DNA of 64,000 bases from Botrytis cinerea B05.10 (GCF_000143535.2 NC_037319.1:434001-498000); one strand, 5' to 3'. Counted from the stretch's first letter, positions 11,937 through 24,772 are shown. Translations and numbers: made by a program. Notes: generated by a model from the letters alone, not told the origin.

Positions 11937-14417
11937 TTAAATCCAATTCCCATCCCTCATACTCATACGGTTCTCAAAACTTTCTAGCGAACTCCTACTT
12001 CCATTCTTCTCCCTCATGTTCATAGTGTTATCTTCATAATCATCAAACACTCTTCCATCATCATAATCCGCGCCCACGTTCTCTCTTCCGCTTTGTTCAT
12101 CTAGACTATGATGATGATGATGATGATGATGACGTAAATTCATCAATTCCACTGCACCGCCATCTAATACCCTATCTACATTCCATGCACTGTCTTCAGT
12201 CTCATGTTCTTGCTGGGGTAAGCCATCATCGTCTTCAGTCATACTCAATTCCATCATTTCCGCCATTCTTTCCGGAGATAGCAATCTGTTCCTCAAATTT
12301 TCTCTCTTTTCTGGTGTTGGGCTCCAGAGTCTTTCGACAAGAGTTTCCTTTGCGGGAGAGGGAGTACGCCGCATCCACTTTGATTCTTTGATAGGGGATG
12401 GAGTACGACGCATCCATTCTTGTTCTTTTAAAGGGGAGGGTGTACGTCGCATCCACTCTGACTCGGTGAGGGAGAGTGTGCCTGTGGTATCGTCACTTGC
12501 TGTGCTAACATATGATTTAGCAGTGATAGAATCTTTTCTTGGGGGTATTTTCAATGGTGAGATTTCATTTATTGAATGCCTCGGCTTGCGTATCGTGACG
12601 TTCGGAAGGGAGAAAGAAGGCTGTATTGTTGATGATGAGATAATTCCTTGTCTCTTGGACTATTTGTTAAAATTGTCAGTACTGTGGTTTCATCCCAATT
12701 TTGACGAGGTAAGAGAGGAATATGATCAGTGAATTAGAAAGGAGGGAAGATTAAATGAATGAAAATTGGATTGGAACCATACGTCAGCTCTAGAAGGTGG
12801 TGGGGACAAAGCCGATAGACCTTCAAAATTATGTTCTTCATCGAATTCATCTTCTTCACTCTCATTATCGAATGCAATAGATACCTCAGAAACATCCGAG
12901 TCAATAGATACTGCAATTGCAGTTCCAATAACTGGTTCTGGAGATGGCTGATCTCTATCAATATAAGAAATTAAAGAAGGGGTAACAGATGGTGCACGAG
13001 AAGTTGCTGATGCACGAGAAGCTGTTGATGAATTCCGACTTGGTATATCAGGTAGTGGTCTAGTATTGTAAGCACTAGCCAACCATCCATGTGAAAAGGG
13101 TGATCCAGTTCCATCAATAGATAGCGCCGAAATTGCTGAGATTGGTATGATTCTTCTGTCGATGCCTTTCTCTCTAGACGATGAGATGTAGAAAGGATCA
13201 GGTTCTGTGCTAGAATCAGTGGAAACAACGAATACATCTCTGTGATCCTTTTTGACCGTTAATGACGAATCTAGTTGATTTTCATCCAAGATTCGAGATA
13301 TCCAGGGGTTTTTTTCATCAGGAGAATAAGGACTGTCGCTAAGGTCGAATGGAGGATAGGCAGCTCGAAGAGAATCATGTATTTGATCGCTGGTATAAAC
13401 TTTGCCTAAGTATTTCGTTGGAGTATGTGGTGATCCAGTTGGTTGGTCCGGTTGTGGTATAATTTGGCTTGAGGCCATTAGGTGCCTAGCTATAACTGGG
13501 ACCTGGGATTCAAGAATTCTAGGATGGTTAGGAGGTATAAGATGCAGCCTTTCCAGATGGTCCCAACTTCTGTAATGAAATTTGAATGTTACAAATGGAT
13601 TATCCTTCGCATCCTTCAAATGCCAGTCGTAATATCTCGCATCTTGAGGTTTTTCCACAAGGCCATGAGTGGGCATACTGAATTAATCACATTAGTCAAG
13701 TTCATTCGAGTGACCGATATACGACATAGGCGCACGAAGTTTGGTATAAAACTTACACAACACCATACACTGACTGGTCTTTGTATTGCACAAGCTGCGG
13801 ATTTCTTCTCTTACGTCCGCGAGCACGAAAGACCCTAATCTCGATCAAACCACCATCATCCGCAGCAGCACAGGCTTCATTTTCCCGGCTGAAGAAGAAT
13901 GGTCTGTATTCCGTACCGGGATTCTTGTAAGTTGTTTTACCTTCCTTGTAGTCCCATTCTATGCCTGGCTCGAACAATGCTCTCATCACTTGCCCGCTCG
14001 GTCGGTTCTTCGTATTTGTTCCCCAAGATGTAACGTGTCGGCCATTCATGTATAATTTGAAGTAGAACCATGGACCTTCATGTGCGGCGCCGCCGACGTT
14101 ATATCGTATAAAAAACCGAGATCCTATACAAGTATTAGATGTGTGCGCGCATTGGCTTTTTTAACTTGGGAGAGGTTTTAACCTGATGCTGAGGGTATAT
14201 AAACCGAGATAATTGAGGACTGTCTACCAAGTAAACGATCGGCCTTGCTATCACTAGATTTAGTAGCTGGTGAGTGGCCATGACCTTCGAAAGCTTCTTT
14301 GTCCAATTTTGGTGATCGAAATGTAAATTGAGTACTTTCTGGGTGTGGAAACTCTGGGTGCATTTTTAACTCCCATTGCGAAATTATTTGCAGCTTGATC
14401 CCTTTGTGCGCCGGCAT
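11937..14417 (-). CDS. Large partly disordered fungal protein with a WMRRTPSP tandem repeat
   Basis: I do not recognise a characterised family. Minus-strand exons are 14417-14183, 14123-13757, 13677-12783 and 12659-11937, joined by introns of 59, 79 and 123 nt; all keep the frame and give 739 residues. Residues 1 to about 210 look folded and beta-rich, with aromatic segments such as SRFFIRYNVGG, GPWFYFKLYMNG and YRPFFFSRE, and resemble uncharacterised fungal N-terminal domains. A basic stretch RARGRKRRN follows. The middle is Ser/Pro-rich with an acidic patch ESEEDEFDEEHN. Near residues 567-605 are three tandem 13-residue units beginning (E/K)WMRRTPSP, then LWSPTPE and LLSPERM, all good proline-directed kinase sites. 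A run of eight His codons, (ATG)8 on the plus strand at 12108-12131, encodes residues 676-683. The third intron uses donor GTATGG and is the least certain boundary. Phospho-regulation is inference from the S/TP motifs. Confidence 0.72.
12342..12458 (-). repeat. Three tandem 39-bp units encoding a 13-residue WMRRTPSP repeat
   Basis: Three consecutive 39-bp in-frame units lie in the last exon of the large disordered protein. Each encodes (E/K)WMRRTPSP followed by LKEQ, IKES or AKET. The core WMRRTPSP is identical at protein level in all three, while silent positions differ (CGACGT, CGTCGT and CGGCGT arginine codons), so the copies are under amino-acid constraint or are not recent. Confidence 0.85.
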
Positions 14418-15395
14418 GTTGATGATAATGACCAGAGATAGGATCTTGAGATTTGAAAATATTGAAGTGAAGGTATTGAAATAGTACGGCGAGATTTATT
14501 CTCACGATACCATTCTCCATACACGGGATTGATGTGAATGGCAATTGAAGAAATGAGTGAATGCAATGAACGAAATGAATGAATGGATGGATGGATGAAT
14601 GGATGAAGAAGGAAAGTGTAGAAGGAAATGAAATTTTGAAAGGCCGCACAATATCTCGAAGTAGAAAATACCGTTTTAAGAAGTAGCGAAGTTCATATTA
14701 CTTAGCGGTCGAGTATCAAACCCGAACATCACTCCCAACACAAATATTCAGACTTCTCTTTATTTTCCAACAGTACAATCTCATCTGATACTTCTAAGAT
14801 GAGATTTGCAAAGGTCATTCTCCCCTTCTCTCACTTATAATCGTGTCGAGTACCAAACGTACGACCATCTTCCGTCTGCAAGACTATCCTTGAGACGAAA
14901 GGGAGCAAACTAGATACGTTGGAAGAAGGATCAGGAATGTCACCGGTTATCTTCCCTTTGAGCTGGGCCATGGATTATCAAGACCACTTTTTGGATGGAG
15001 GTGATATCTTGCTCTGAATTCTTTAAACATTCATCCCCAACCCCAATGTTGACAGACATCTCATAATCACCTACCACTTCCATATATTTGAGGCTAGCCG
15101 TTTGGTACTTACGGGCTACACAAGAAAAATTGATACTTGAATGAAACAACCCCAATCCAAATTAGTAGGATATCTCGAGTCTTCACATAAAGAACGCACG
15201 ACGTCAGAAAATGAGTTACTTACAAACCTGGAAGTGCTAATTTGAATCCTTTGCCGAACTTTAGAAATCGATGCCGGTAGCCATTCCAACGCGTTTGTCG
15301 TCCAAATAAATGATACCAAAAATTCTTTTGCAATTGCTGGCATTGATCATGATCGCTCCTAATGTACAACATCCCCCAAGTCCTGCCTGTAGCTC
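14418..15395. other. Interval between the WMRRTPSP-protein gene and NDUFS5
   Basis: It contains the promoter of the minus-strand gene that starts at 14417 and the 3' flank of NDUFS5. A (GAAT/GGAT)-rich simple repeat occurs at about 14565-14605. No further coding frame is supported. Confidence 0.4.
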
Positions 15396-15878
15396 TCACT
15401 TCATTCCCAGCACTTTCTTGGTATCTTCTTCCTTATCCAGCAACCCCAAATTTCTCACTACTCCGGCCTTCGGTGCATCATCTCGGGGGTTCGCTTGTTC
15501 AGCTTTGTGATATGCGGCTTGGATGGCCATTGTTCTCGCATGCTAATCGTTGAAAATACGGGGTTAGTAAATAATTCTAAGGGTTCCTGCCGAGCACCGC
15601 CAGTTCCGCGATGGATGAGTACCAACCTCCTTCTTGTGATGTAGGCACTCATAGTAATCCTCTAAGACCGGCGCGCACACCCTCTTTCCTGCATCACTCT
15701 CTGTAGAGGTGTTGACGACGTAACAAGCTAAGACTTCTTGCCAGAATGGAAAGCATCGGGAAGGACCTTGAGAGCAATTTGTTAGCCATTGAGCCCATCC
15801 AAAACGTGGGTTGTCTGCTGCTTATTCCAAAGAATGCCTTCAACACGTACCCCCGCTAAGACCGTAACCAGATGCCAT
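15396..15878 (-). CDS. NADH:ubiquinone oxidoreductase 15 kDa subunit (complex I, NDUFS5-like)
   Basis: This is an accessory subunit of respiratory complex I on the intermembrane-space side. It is split into three small minus-strand exons, 15878-15851, 15766-15627 and 15542-15396, with two 84-nt introns, and encodes 104 residues. The spliced protein begins MASGYGLSGGPSRCFPFWQ. It carries the twin CX9C signature: Cys-FPFWQEVLA-Cys and Cys-APVLEDYYE-Cys, spaced as in NDUFS5 and other Mia40/Erv1 substrates. The C-terminal part (QANPRDDAPKAG, LGLLDKEEDTKK) is typical of fungal members. Introns have GTACGT/AAG and GTTGGT/TAG ends and a TACTAAC-like branch in the second (TTTACTAACC). It is divergent from the SEC39-like gene with only 233 bp between start codons. 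The 28-nt first exon makes it easy to miss. Confidence 0.92.
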
Positions 15879-16111
15879 CTTGTGCGTTGGATTGTGAAAT
15901 TTGGAGGGGTTGAGGTTGTAAATGTGATGTTCAACTACAGCATTGAATTAACGCTAACCGTACAGGGGTAGTATGCACGTGTGCCTCTTATATTAGGCTT
16001 GAAAGCCAGACTGTGGGAACATTCTAGCTGCTGTTCGACAGCTTGGGTTATTTAGTTAACACATTGAAAATCCAGTTCCTCACATTGCGAGTGCTCGACC
16101 GAAGGGTAGCA
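15879..16111. promoter_or_regulatory. Compact divergent promoter shared by NDUFS5 and the SEC39-like gene
   Basis: Only 233 bp separate the two start codons, which point away from each other, so both promoters and 5' leaders must fit here. No TATA box or named factor site was identified with confidence. Confidence 0.4.
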
Positions 16112-19100
16112 ATGGCAAACCAAGATTTAGAGCCTGCTATGGTTTTATGGCTTGCTGTAGAAGTTGCAACAAAATCAGATTTACGACTTCTACGAATTCT
16201 TGTGTCGCGGCATCGAAACATTCTACGAAATGACCTAGTCTTCCGCATACTTCTTACCCATCTACCAGAAAGTTTGGAGTCTTCCAAATATGTGCCATTC
16301 ATAGAGGACCTTCTATCAGGTAAAATCATAGATGACTCAGAAGATACCATTATATTGGACTCAATCAAAGACATTAACCCCACAGAAGTCCATAAAAGGG
16401 TCAAGAAATTACATCTCCTTCCTCTACAATGGAAAGATGCGCCGCTGGATATCCTCGACGACCACCTCGTTATGTTTTTGATACATCGTGCATTACGAAT
16501 CGACGAAAACACCGGCTTACTTAGTGAAGTCCCAGCATTATTGGCTCCTTTCTTATCATATTCATCATATCTGCGAACCTGGACAATTTCCACCATTTTG
16601 CCCCTCCTTCGTCTCAATTACGAATACCACTTGGGCACTCAACCAATACTCACCATACGCGAGTTTGAAGCTTTGGATGATGTTAATGGAACAAAGTATT
16701 TGCTCTCAATGACAGGGAAGGATTCAAGCACATTGGGCGAGGAAAATCAATCCATAGGGCGAGATTTACGTGGAATAACTGGTCCATGGCTTTATGGAGA
16801 CAATAGATGGAAGCGAAGGAAAGTCCAGGATAATTCCGCAGAGCAGTCACAAGCAGCAGTATCGTTAGAAAAGGCAGGAATTATAAATCACAAATACGCT
16901 GGTTGGGAACTGGTATTTGCATGGGTTACTGCTGAAGCAGGTATATCTTGGAAAACAGCCGTCAAGGCAATTGAACAATGGGATGGACCAGGAGACGTAG
17001 ACTTGGGAGGATTTGAGGATGGTACTGAATGGCTGGATGAAGAGGATCAACGCCATTTAGAGCAACGATATGCAAAAGCTGCCCTTGCGACAGCCTACCT
17101 TATTCCTGAAAGTTCCACCGAGGCTTTGGAAGGTGTTCATCGAATTCTTTCCAGGATTCTTACATTACTGGATATGGATAAGATGCCTACATTGGAAGCA
17201 GCAGCTGTTATATTGACTCCTATACCCACCTTTGAGGAAAGTTATTTGTACCGAAAGAATGCAAAACATCTTCGAAATAATCATTTAGAAGACAAGAATA
17301 CATTGACGAATCCGAATGAATCATCCATCAATCTACTCAAAGCATTACTTGTAAGTGCATATCTTCTCACTAGGGAAGGAGAGGGGTGTACTGTTAAGAG
17401 AGCTGGAGAGCTCGCTTTACTTCAAGATGAGCGAGAGCAAATGATGGCATTCAGGGGATTTATCTCCTCGTTTGGTCAACGTTCAGGTTCTGATGATCGC
17501 TTCTGGATCAAAATGAGGAATGAGTTATTATGGTTACGCGATTGGGGGGCTGAAGAGTTTGAGGGCACCATCGATCCCAGTCTGGGAAGGGGTGTTTTTG
17601 GTCGAATCCACAAAGAGTTTATTGAGGTGGAAGCCTTTAAGCTTCTTCTCGTAAATGCCCGTATGTAACATATCTACTTCTACCATTCCCCTTCGATTGT
17701 TGACAATCTTCTCATTTAGGATATACTCTTGCTCGATCTATCTACGAGACTCCAGCGGAAAAGCCCATCCCAGAAGAGTATTTGCAACACGCCATCTTTA
17801 CTGCAGCTGAGAATGCCTACGATAATGCCACAAATCCTAACAAGTCAAGAGGTGGAGTTAAGAAATGCGATGAAATGTAAGTTTTCATTTCTTTCCTTTT
17901 CTATGTCAGGACCACATGTCCGTTTTTGTCCTCACTTCAATCATCATCCAAGTGATGACCAAATTAGTTCCGTGATTGGATCATGGTACGAAAACATAAA
18001 GATGCTCCATGCACCTACGTTTTCATATATAAAATTTCTAACTCGGTGTGTTAGTCTCAATGCATTCCCAAATACAATAGAGGGTCATCCTCGAGCTCAA
18101 GAACTACGCAATCTCGTTCAAGTTACAGATGAAATAGGCCGTTACAGTTTGGTGCTGAAACAAGGACAGCCGTTCCTACCAGTCAACTTACGCGTCAATC
18201 CTGATCCTTTGTCAATCCTGAGCAAGATACTTGAACAGAATGACAAAAGCTATACACAAATCAATGATTTTGTACTCATGGCTAGAGAAATGGCCAAGGC
18301 TGGCTTAACTATCCCAATTCCAGACGGATATCCAACTACTCCGGATTTGAAATTAAAAATCGCCGAAAAACGTGTTATCAGTATGTGTATTGATATGGCT
18401 CTTGCAGAAGACGATTTTGAAACAGCTTATTCTTACGTTGTCACTCGTCTTAAGGCTGTTGGTCGTCAAGCACATACTCGCATGCCTGAACTTGAGAGAA
18501 GAAACACAGGATGTATTGGACAACGCCCACCTAGACCAATTGATGATTGGTCATGGCGTGCAGCTTTACAAGCTGGCAAATATCGTAAAAACTCCCAAAC
18601 TACACGGGCTACTCATCTTGGTAATACCAGTGGAAACCCAGAGATCAGACATCTCCAACAGAGAATGGATTGCTTGGCTCAAGCTTTACGATTGGCGCCA
18701 AGGGATACTTTGCAGGAGGTTCTAAACGCATATCGTAGATGTGAGGAAGAGCTTGAAACTATGATTAAAGAAGAGGCAGAGCAAGAAGAAGCTTGGGATG
18801 AGAAAGCCGATGATAAGAACATGCCGGGTGGTTACGCTGCTACACCTGCTAGAAAGTATTCCAACGCCAGAACACCTCGAAGAAACAAGAATGAAGAGGC
18901 ACCTGTATCATTCTTTGATCTCTCGAAAGAAAGTATCACTCGTGCGCAAACAGGATTATCGGCGCTATCGATGTTCAGAGGAAAGTCACAACGTGCGGAA
19001 ACGATGAGTGAAAACCATGATGTTACCATGCAAGCAGAAGTTCCCGGTCCGGCTGCAGATCTTACTAGATCTTCAAGTGGGCGAACATCATTACGGAAGA

Positions 19101-19321
19101 GAGATCAACTTCGTAATGCTGCTGTTGGTACTCTGGCTGGCGGAATTGGTTGGTTGATCAACGCGCCGCCTGTTAATGCTAATGTTACATCATCTGACCG
19201 CGGAAGTTTACATTCAAGGAATTCTAGTGACAGTACTAGTAGAAGTCACGAGGTTCCTGCAGTAGAAGAGAATAAGCAAGAAGATGAGGAAATTACTTGG
19301 GATGATGAGGATGCATGGTAA
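16112..19321 (+). CDS. SEC39: Sec39-domain protein, subunit of the Dsl1 tethering complex
   Basis: Sec39 (NAG/NBAS homologue) is the alpha-solenoid subunit of the ER Dsl1 complex, which tethers COPI vesicles returning from the Golgi. Exons are 16112-17660, 17720-17876 and 18055-19321, with introns of 59 and 178 nt; the product has 990 residues. The N-terminal helical repeats (LVFRILLTHLPESLESSKY and following) and the later block (NLRVNPDPLSILSKILEQN) match the Sec39 domain layout. The ATG at 16112 places the domain seven residues from the N-terminus, as usual in fungi. The 178-nt intron is long for this window, but its ends (GTAAGT, branch TCTAAC, TTAG) restore the conserved sequence across the junction. 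The C-terminal 150 residues are charged and Ser-rich and end in EEITWDDEDAW, an acidic Trp tail resembling coatomer-binding motifs. The stop is followed by a gene-poor region. Confidence 0.9.
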
Positions 19322-22300
19322 ACAAAATGGGTGGTTAGATTCTTTTGCAGATATGTATCATATTGGGACTTTGGGATGGTTTCATACCCACATATACACA
19401 GGCGCTAGGATTCATGAGTTTACGAAAAATTACCAAGAGCTGGATGGGATGGTCTGGTTGGAAAACAGGAGTATTATTTTTAATTTTCTTCAAACTTGCT
19501 CCGTACCTTATCTCACCGAGGGTAATTGATATATCTATAACCCACTTCACCTACTGCACATAATGTATATAGCTAGCGGTTGAAATAATGATGTTGATTA
19601 AACCCTTGTGGTTCATTTGCGTGTGACCTTGTCGAAATCATGTTCTTGCAATTCCTCTGCGCCAAAGCTGACGCGTTCGATAATCTTGTACCCGTCAACA
19701 TCGACCTAGTTGAATTGAATGGCGATAGCAAGATTACCACAGTCGTTTCGTGCAAGGAAGTATCCCTTTTGATTAGTACCTCTACTGACGGTTTAATGAG
19801 TGGCCAACTAGGGATGTGAGATAGATGTTGCAGAAAATGGAATCCGCCTCAACTTATATTATCAGTATTTTCACACTGCATAAGAACTCGCATATGGTGC
19901 GCGGTAAGTTTATCCGGACGTACCTAGCCCTCTTTTGAGGATGGTCCTCATGCAAGTTTCACAGTTACAGATACCACGGTTGTTGGAAGGAGAACTTCAA
20001 TTACTATTGTGAGAATGATATTATCTACTCGTGAGGACAATGATAGTATAAGGGTAGTGTCTGTAGCAACAAGAATAGCTTCCCCGTACGGCATTTCGCT
20101 GAAGATCCAAGCTCCAACAAGACTTCAAAGCAGGTGGTGAACAATCAATAAACATCCACCCGCTTCCCAGCAAAGAGCAGATACCAATGGGCTCCGACAC
20201 ACAAGTTTCAGCAACTGGACTGAAACTTGGAAGTCCAAGAGAATTAATACTCGCTCTTTGTTAAGAAGCCGGCGGACGCTTTTACTGGCTATTCACCACC
20301 CGCAGCTGATTATTGTTTGGTCTCCAATCTCGGGAAGATTATTGATTTCAAAAACAAGTCTCTTGTTTGGTAGCGCGATCTTACGCGGGAGGTTTTGTTC
20401 TTTTAGAGTTTTAGGCTTATTCTGGTCGGTGGTTATATTTGGTAAGATTTCAGTTGGCCAGGATGAGCCAAATTCTTAGTAGATCTGGATGATGTTTCCA
20501 TACTGCCACCTGGAGATGGATACTTTGAGGTATCTAGGAATATCGCAGACCTTGCAGAGTGTGGGAGAGTTCTCGACTGCTTGTTTGATTGAGAAAGGAT
20601 CAGGTGTAGCATTGTTAGTATGGTAGGTAGACTAAATCCTTATCCGGATTGACTCAAGACTCTCATGAACTCGAATCTTCGTCAGTTCTGCAGATGCTCT
20701 GCTTCTGATGGCAACGCGGAGACAAAGGAAGACTCTTGAAACGGGATGGAGCGGCGGAGCAATAGTGGAAAGATGTACCCTTCATGATTAGAATCCCCGG
20801 TGACCGTTTCGATTGATGCCGCAGCAACGAAGTGCAATGGTTAACCAGCTATGTTGCCAACTTAAGGATGATGATGTCTCAAGTCGGTGGTCGTGCTTAT
20901 ACACAGTAAGACATCTCCCTGAAGCCCCAAAATTTCTTTAGAACTCTCATACATCAATATAGTATCTCGACAACTGTCCATGTTATATTAATAGTGGTCC
21001 GTCGCCATTGATGCCAAGGAGTAAGTACGGACGCAGCAGCCATTCTTCATCATTTGACGGCAAACGGAATATATGGAGGTAGAAGTCTCTTACTTGGCCC
21101 TACTCGACGCGGGCCTCCCTTTTTGAGGATTGGAAAACCTGTAAAGCACCTCGCTGAAGTTTGATAGAATCAATTGCGGTGATCAGAAGGCTGACAAGGC
21201 CTTGACCGGAAAGACTTGACGTATAAATTTTCATCTCAGAAAGTAAGGATGGTAGAGAAACCTGGCATCTCTTCCTTGTTGAGATGAATAGGGTTGTGAA
21301 GGCAGAGGAAGAAATCTCGATCAAGTTGTCTATCTCGTCAATTGGGTCAGTTCAAAAGTTTGCAAATATCCAAAAGTGGTGTTTGAATAAATACCTTGTC
21401 GTCCAAAAACTGAAAGCAGCTCGAATAGTTGTCTATCAACGTGTCGCAGTGACTTGTTCACTCATCTATCTCTCGTCATGACCATTCGCAAACAGGAAAA
21501 CGCGAGTCAGCTACGCTGCGTCAACGTAGACAGCAGCAGGTACCCTTTGTGAATTTTCCATTACGTAAGAAAAAGCGGATGTGCAAGACAGAAGCAATAA
21601 AGATTGATTCCCTGATATCACTGGTGTGCTGAGTCCGATCAAGAGATTTTGAAAACGAATAAATGGCATGTGTCACTTTTCTTGGTGTTTGAGTGCTGCA
21701 ATCCGAGGCGGCGGGTATTGAAATTGAACATCCTTGAACTTGAACTTGGAATCACGGCATATAGCTACAGTTTTAAGCAAAGATTAGCTCAAGTTGACCA
21801 AGCTGCCACGGTGAATAATCACTCACTATAAGTGTTTTTCCAAAAACGAAGAATGAGTTACTTGGTCTAAGAGCTCTAACAGAAACTTGATGATGCAGAT
21901 CCCCAATAGAAAGCTACAAGATCGGAGAATCCGAAGTTCTGCTCACGTTTGAGTTTTCGATAGACTTCAAAATGGAGGACCTGTTGAAAGCGTTCCAGTT
22001 AATGAACCTTCTATAATTGACAAGAGGGAAACAAGATTAATGAGGGGATACTCACGGTAGAAAACATTAGCTTGTGAAATAAGATTCCCACAGGACGATG
22101 ATCTCTTTAATAGCTTGGAAGGATGGTGAGATAGCTTTGAATAAGAAGAGGCCCAAAATTAAAAACTACGTGTGCCAAAATAGCAGGCCCATGTCAAATC
22201 CGCAAGTCTTATTTTCCCATAGTTAACCCGCTCAAGCCCTATTTTTTGATTGGATGTGACTCATTAACCTCCTCCTAAGCACAGCCCTAATCTCATTAAT

Positions 22301-23830
22301 GGCGTTATTAAAACTTTTGACTAGTCTGAAAGAGTTTTCTTTGTATCTTCCCTTGATTTCAAAATCCATTTCCCAAACTTTCTTCAACAACTGTCTCCTA
22401 TTTCGGAGAAACAACGGCTTTACTTCGAAGCGAAAATCTCATGAAAGGTACTTCAATAATTGTTATTGTTGAATTGATGGATCGATAGCAATTGTTTTTC
22501 ATAATTCCATCAAGATTTTTCCACACATGCATCGTTGCTGATTTTTTTGTTGAAAAGCAATAGATCGATACAAAGTCATTTGCTTTACCAGGCTCGTCGC
22601 ACAAAAGCAGAATCTTCGGAGTAAGTCGCATCGAGAATCACTTCTTGTCTTATTGCCAAGTATACTCATTTGATATAGGTTGCATCTACAAGAAGTCACA
22701 CACAAAAATACACCTAAAGTTTACCCAAGACGATAATGGTCCTGAGTACGGTACTGGCAGGTACCCTGAGAAACCCCACCAAGAATCAAAGATGGCGACT
22801 TCTCAGGGCCCGCTGGTCCTGACAAGGCCATCTATCTGTCTGGTATCAAAAAAATGTGACAACCAAGGTATGTGGAAAGACCTGGCAGATCAGTCAAATA
22901 TCCGATAAACTTTTGCTGATTAAAAAAAAAGCAAGTGGGACCCTGAAATATCTCACCATGACCATGGCGCTCCGATCATTCTTGTTGGGGTTTTAGAATA
23001 TTCATCATTCTTCGTATGTACTCACCGTGTCTTGCTACCTTTTTCCCCCACCATGTCAATAACCGTTGCTCGATGCAAATCTACGCACAATTACTAGCAA
23101 AAAAAGACAAGCAGACTCCAAGCACCATGACGAAGCTCACCTACAAGCGGCGGGCACTCCTCTCAAGCACACAGGAAGATGTGGGCGTCCACCGTCTTGA
23201 AACCACATTTGGAAGTGGAGTCGGCACCCCAGCCAATAAAGTCATCAACTGACTTCAGCCTACCGAAATCAAAAGCATGACTCCCCGAACTAAAACGGTG
23301 GAGAGACTAGGAAAGAATATGCAACGTCTGCTGAGTCGTTCACAATAATAAAACTCGATTTGAGTTTCCTTCTGGGGTGGAGGAAATGGTAAGAGATGGA
23401 TACCCCTACTATTTCAAGAAGAATAATGGCCGCATGGCCATGGCGCGAATATTTGCTGGAATTCTTAGAGGTAAGAATTTTAGCTTGTTAGTCCCAGGTC
23501 TCTGAGAGGATATGCTCCAGAGGAGATTTTTCGTCTTTGAAAAGAGTCTTAGCTAAATCAATGAATGAGATTTTCCCCTCACTTTGAGGAAGAATCTTTG
23601 TTGTGGATCATGACGCCTTGATAATGAGGTCATGTGAAAATAGTAATAATTTGTTTGAATTTTAGCCCCTGTGATACCTGATGGAAATCAATCAAATTAA
23701 CCCAATCTATAATACACGCTCCGCAGGCTAACATTCATTCATCCTCTTCTCTACCTCAGTCCATCCTTTTCAGAGAGACATCATCCCTTCCAATTCAGTT
23801 CTCTTTCTTCTCCCGTTCCACTCTATTTCT
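19322..23830. other. Gene-poor interval of 4.5 kb
   Basis: This is the longest stretch without a supported gene. Both strands have only short open frames (under about 90 codons), no recognisable domains, no terminal inverted repeats that I could find and no tandem arrays. It could be intergenic sequence, an old mutated transposon or a long non-coding locus; the sequence alone does not decide. Confidence 0.4.
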
Positions 23831-24772
23831 CTACATCTTCCTCGCTGTAATGTAAAAATGTATTTCATTATCACATTCCGCTTCTTCAGCCGGTTCAAAA
23901 GCGACCTTTCCCTCCTTCTCAATCTTAAATCCATGTTCCGCCAACACATCCTCCCATCCAAGTTGCGTGTACAGAAAATTTTCACGATATTGTCCCATAA
24001 ACGTACTTGGGACATTATCCGCATAGAGCTATTGAATTGTCCATAATTAGCATCGACGTCCATCACGAATCAGTCAGGCAACAGAGCGAAAGAAAAGTCG
24101 GAAAACATTTACCCCATCCTTCGAAAACATATCCTCCTTAATCCCCGCCGCATCCTCTGCAACATACGTGCAAATAAAAAGATATCCTTCTCCATTTCCC
24201 TTCACCCAATCTTTCCATTTGCCAATCGCTTTTATCATTTCATCTCGCTTCATGTGAAACATGGAGAGAACAACAAACGCGCCGTCGAACTTTTGTCCGT
24301 CTTCTGGTGTATAATCCAACATACTCACCTGTTCGAATGTTCCCCCCGGAACGTTTTTGCGGGAAAGTTGTATCATGCTAGGAGCGATATCGATTCCGTG
24401 GAGTTTACGACCGGAATTCACAACGGCGAGGGATGTGGGAATGCCGGTTCCAGAGCCAATGTCTAGGACCTGGTTGTGAATGTCAGCTTGTGAATTTTGC
24501 GGGAGAATTCTAGTTATTTGACTTCTCTGAGCAAGCAAACAAGAACAAATTTCTCTTCGGCGTATCGACCGAGTTTGAGAATTGGGAGAGAGTGATGTGT
24601 ATACAAGGAAAAAGCCATATCTTACCGATGCATTAGGAGGCAAAAGTTCTAAACTTTGATCAATGAATGCTAACAATCCCTGATCTTGAGAATAATATTT
24701 ATCATATCTATCACTGATACTATCGTAAAATTTAGGTGCAACATCATCGCTGGTGACATTTGCAGAAGACAT
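23831..24772 (-). CDS. Class I SAM-dependent methyltransferase
   Basis: A Rossmann-fold methyltransferase of the Methyltransf_11/25 type; the substrate is unknown. Minus-strand exons are 24772-24626, 24469-24113 and 24028-23831, separated by introns of 156 and 84 nt, giving 233 residues. Motif I is VLDIGSGTGIPTSLAV (SAM-binding glycine loop) and begins exactly at exon 2. Motif II is KLHGIDIAPSMIQLSRKNVP with its acidic residue, and motif III/IV lies around GAFVVLSMFHM. The C-terminal exon (LYADNVPSTFMGQYRENFLY, ending HFYITARKM) supplies the last beta strands. I chose ATG 24772 (MSSANVTSDD), since the frame upstream has no earlier ATG. The gene resembles stand-alone fungal methyltransferases; no biosynthetic cluster surrounds it, so a role in secondary metabolism is not supported. 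Confidence 0.86.

Noticed and set aside
17877..18054. A 33-nt first intron followed by an extra exon within the second SEC39 intron
   Set aside because: After the short intron the frame stops within 20 codons; using the full 178-nt intron restores the conserved Sec39 sequence.
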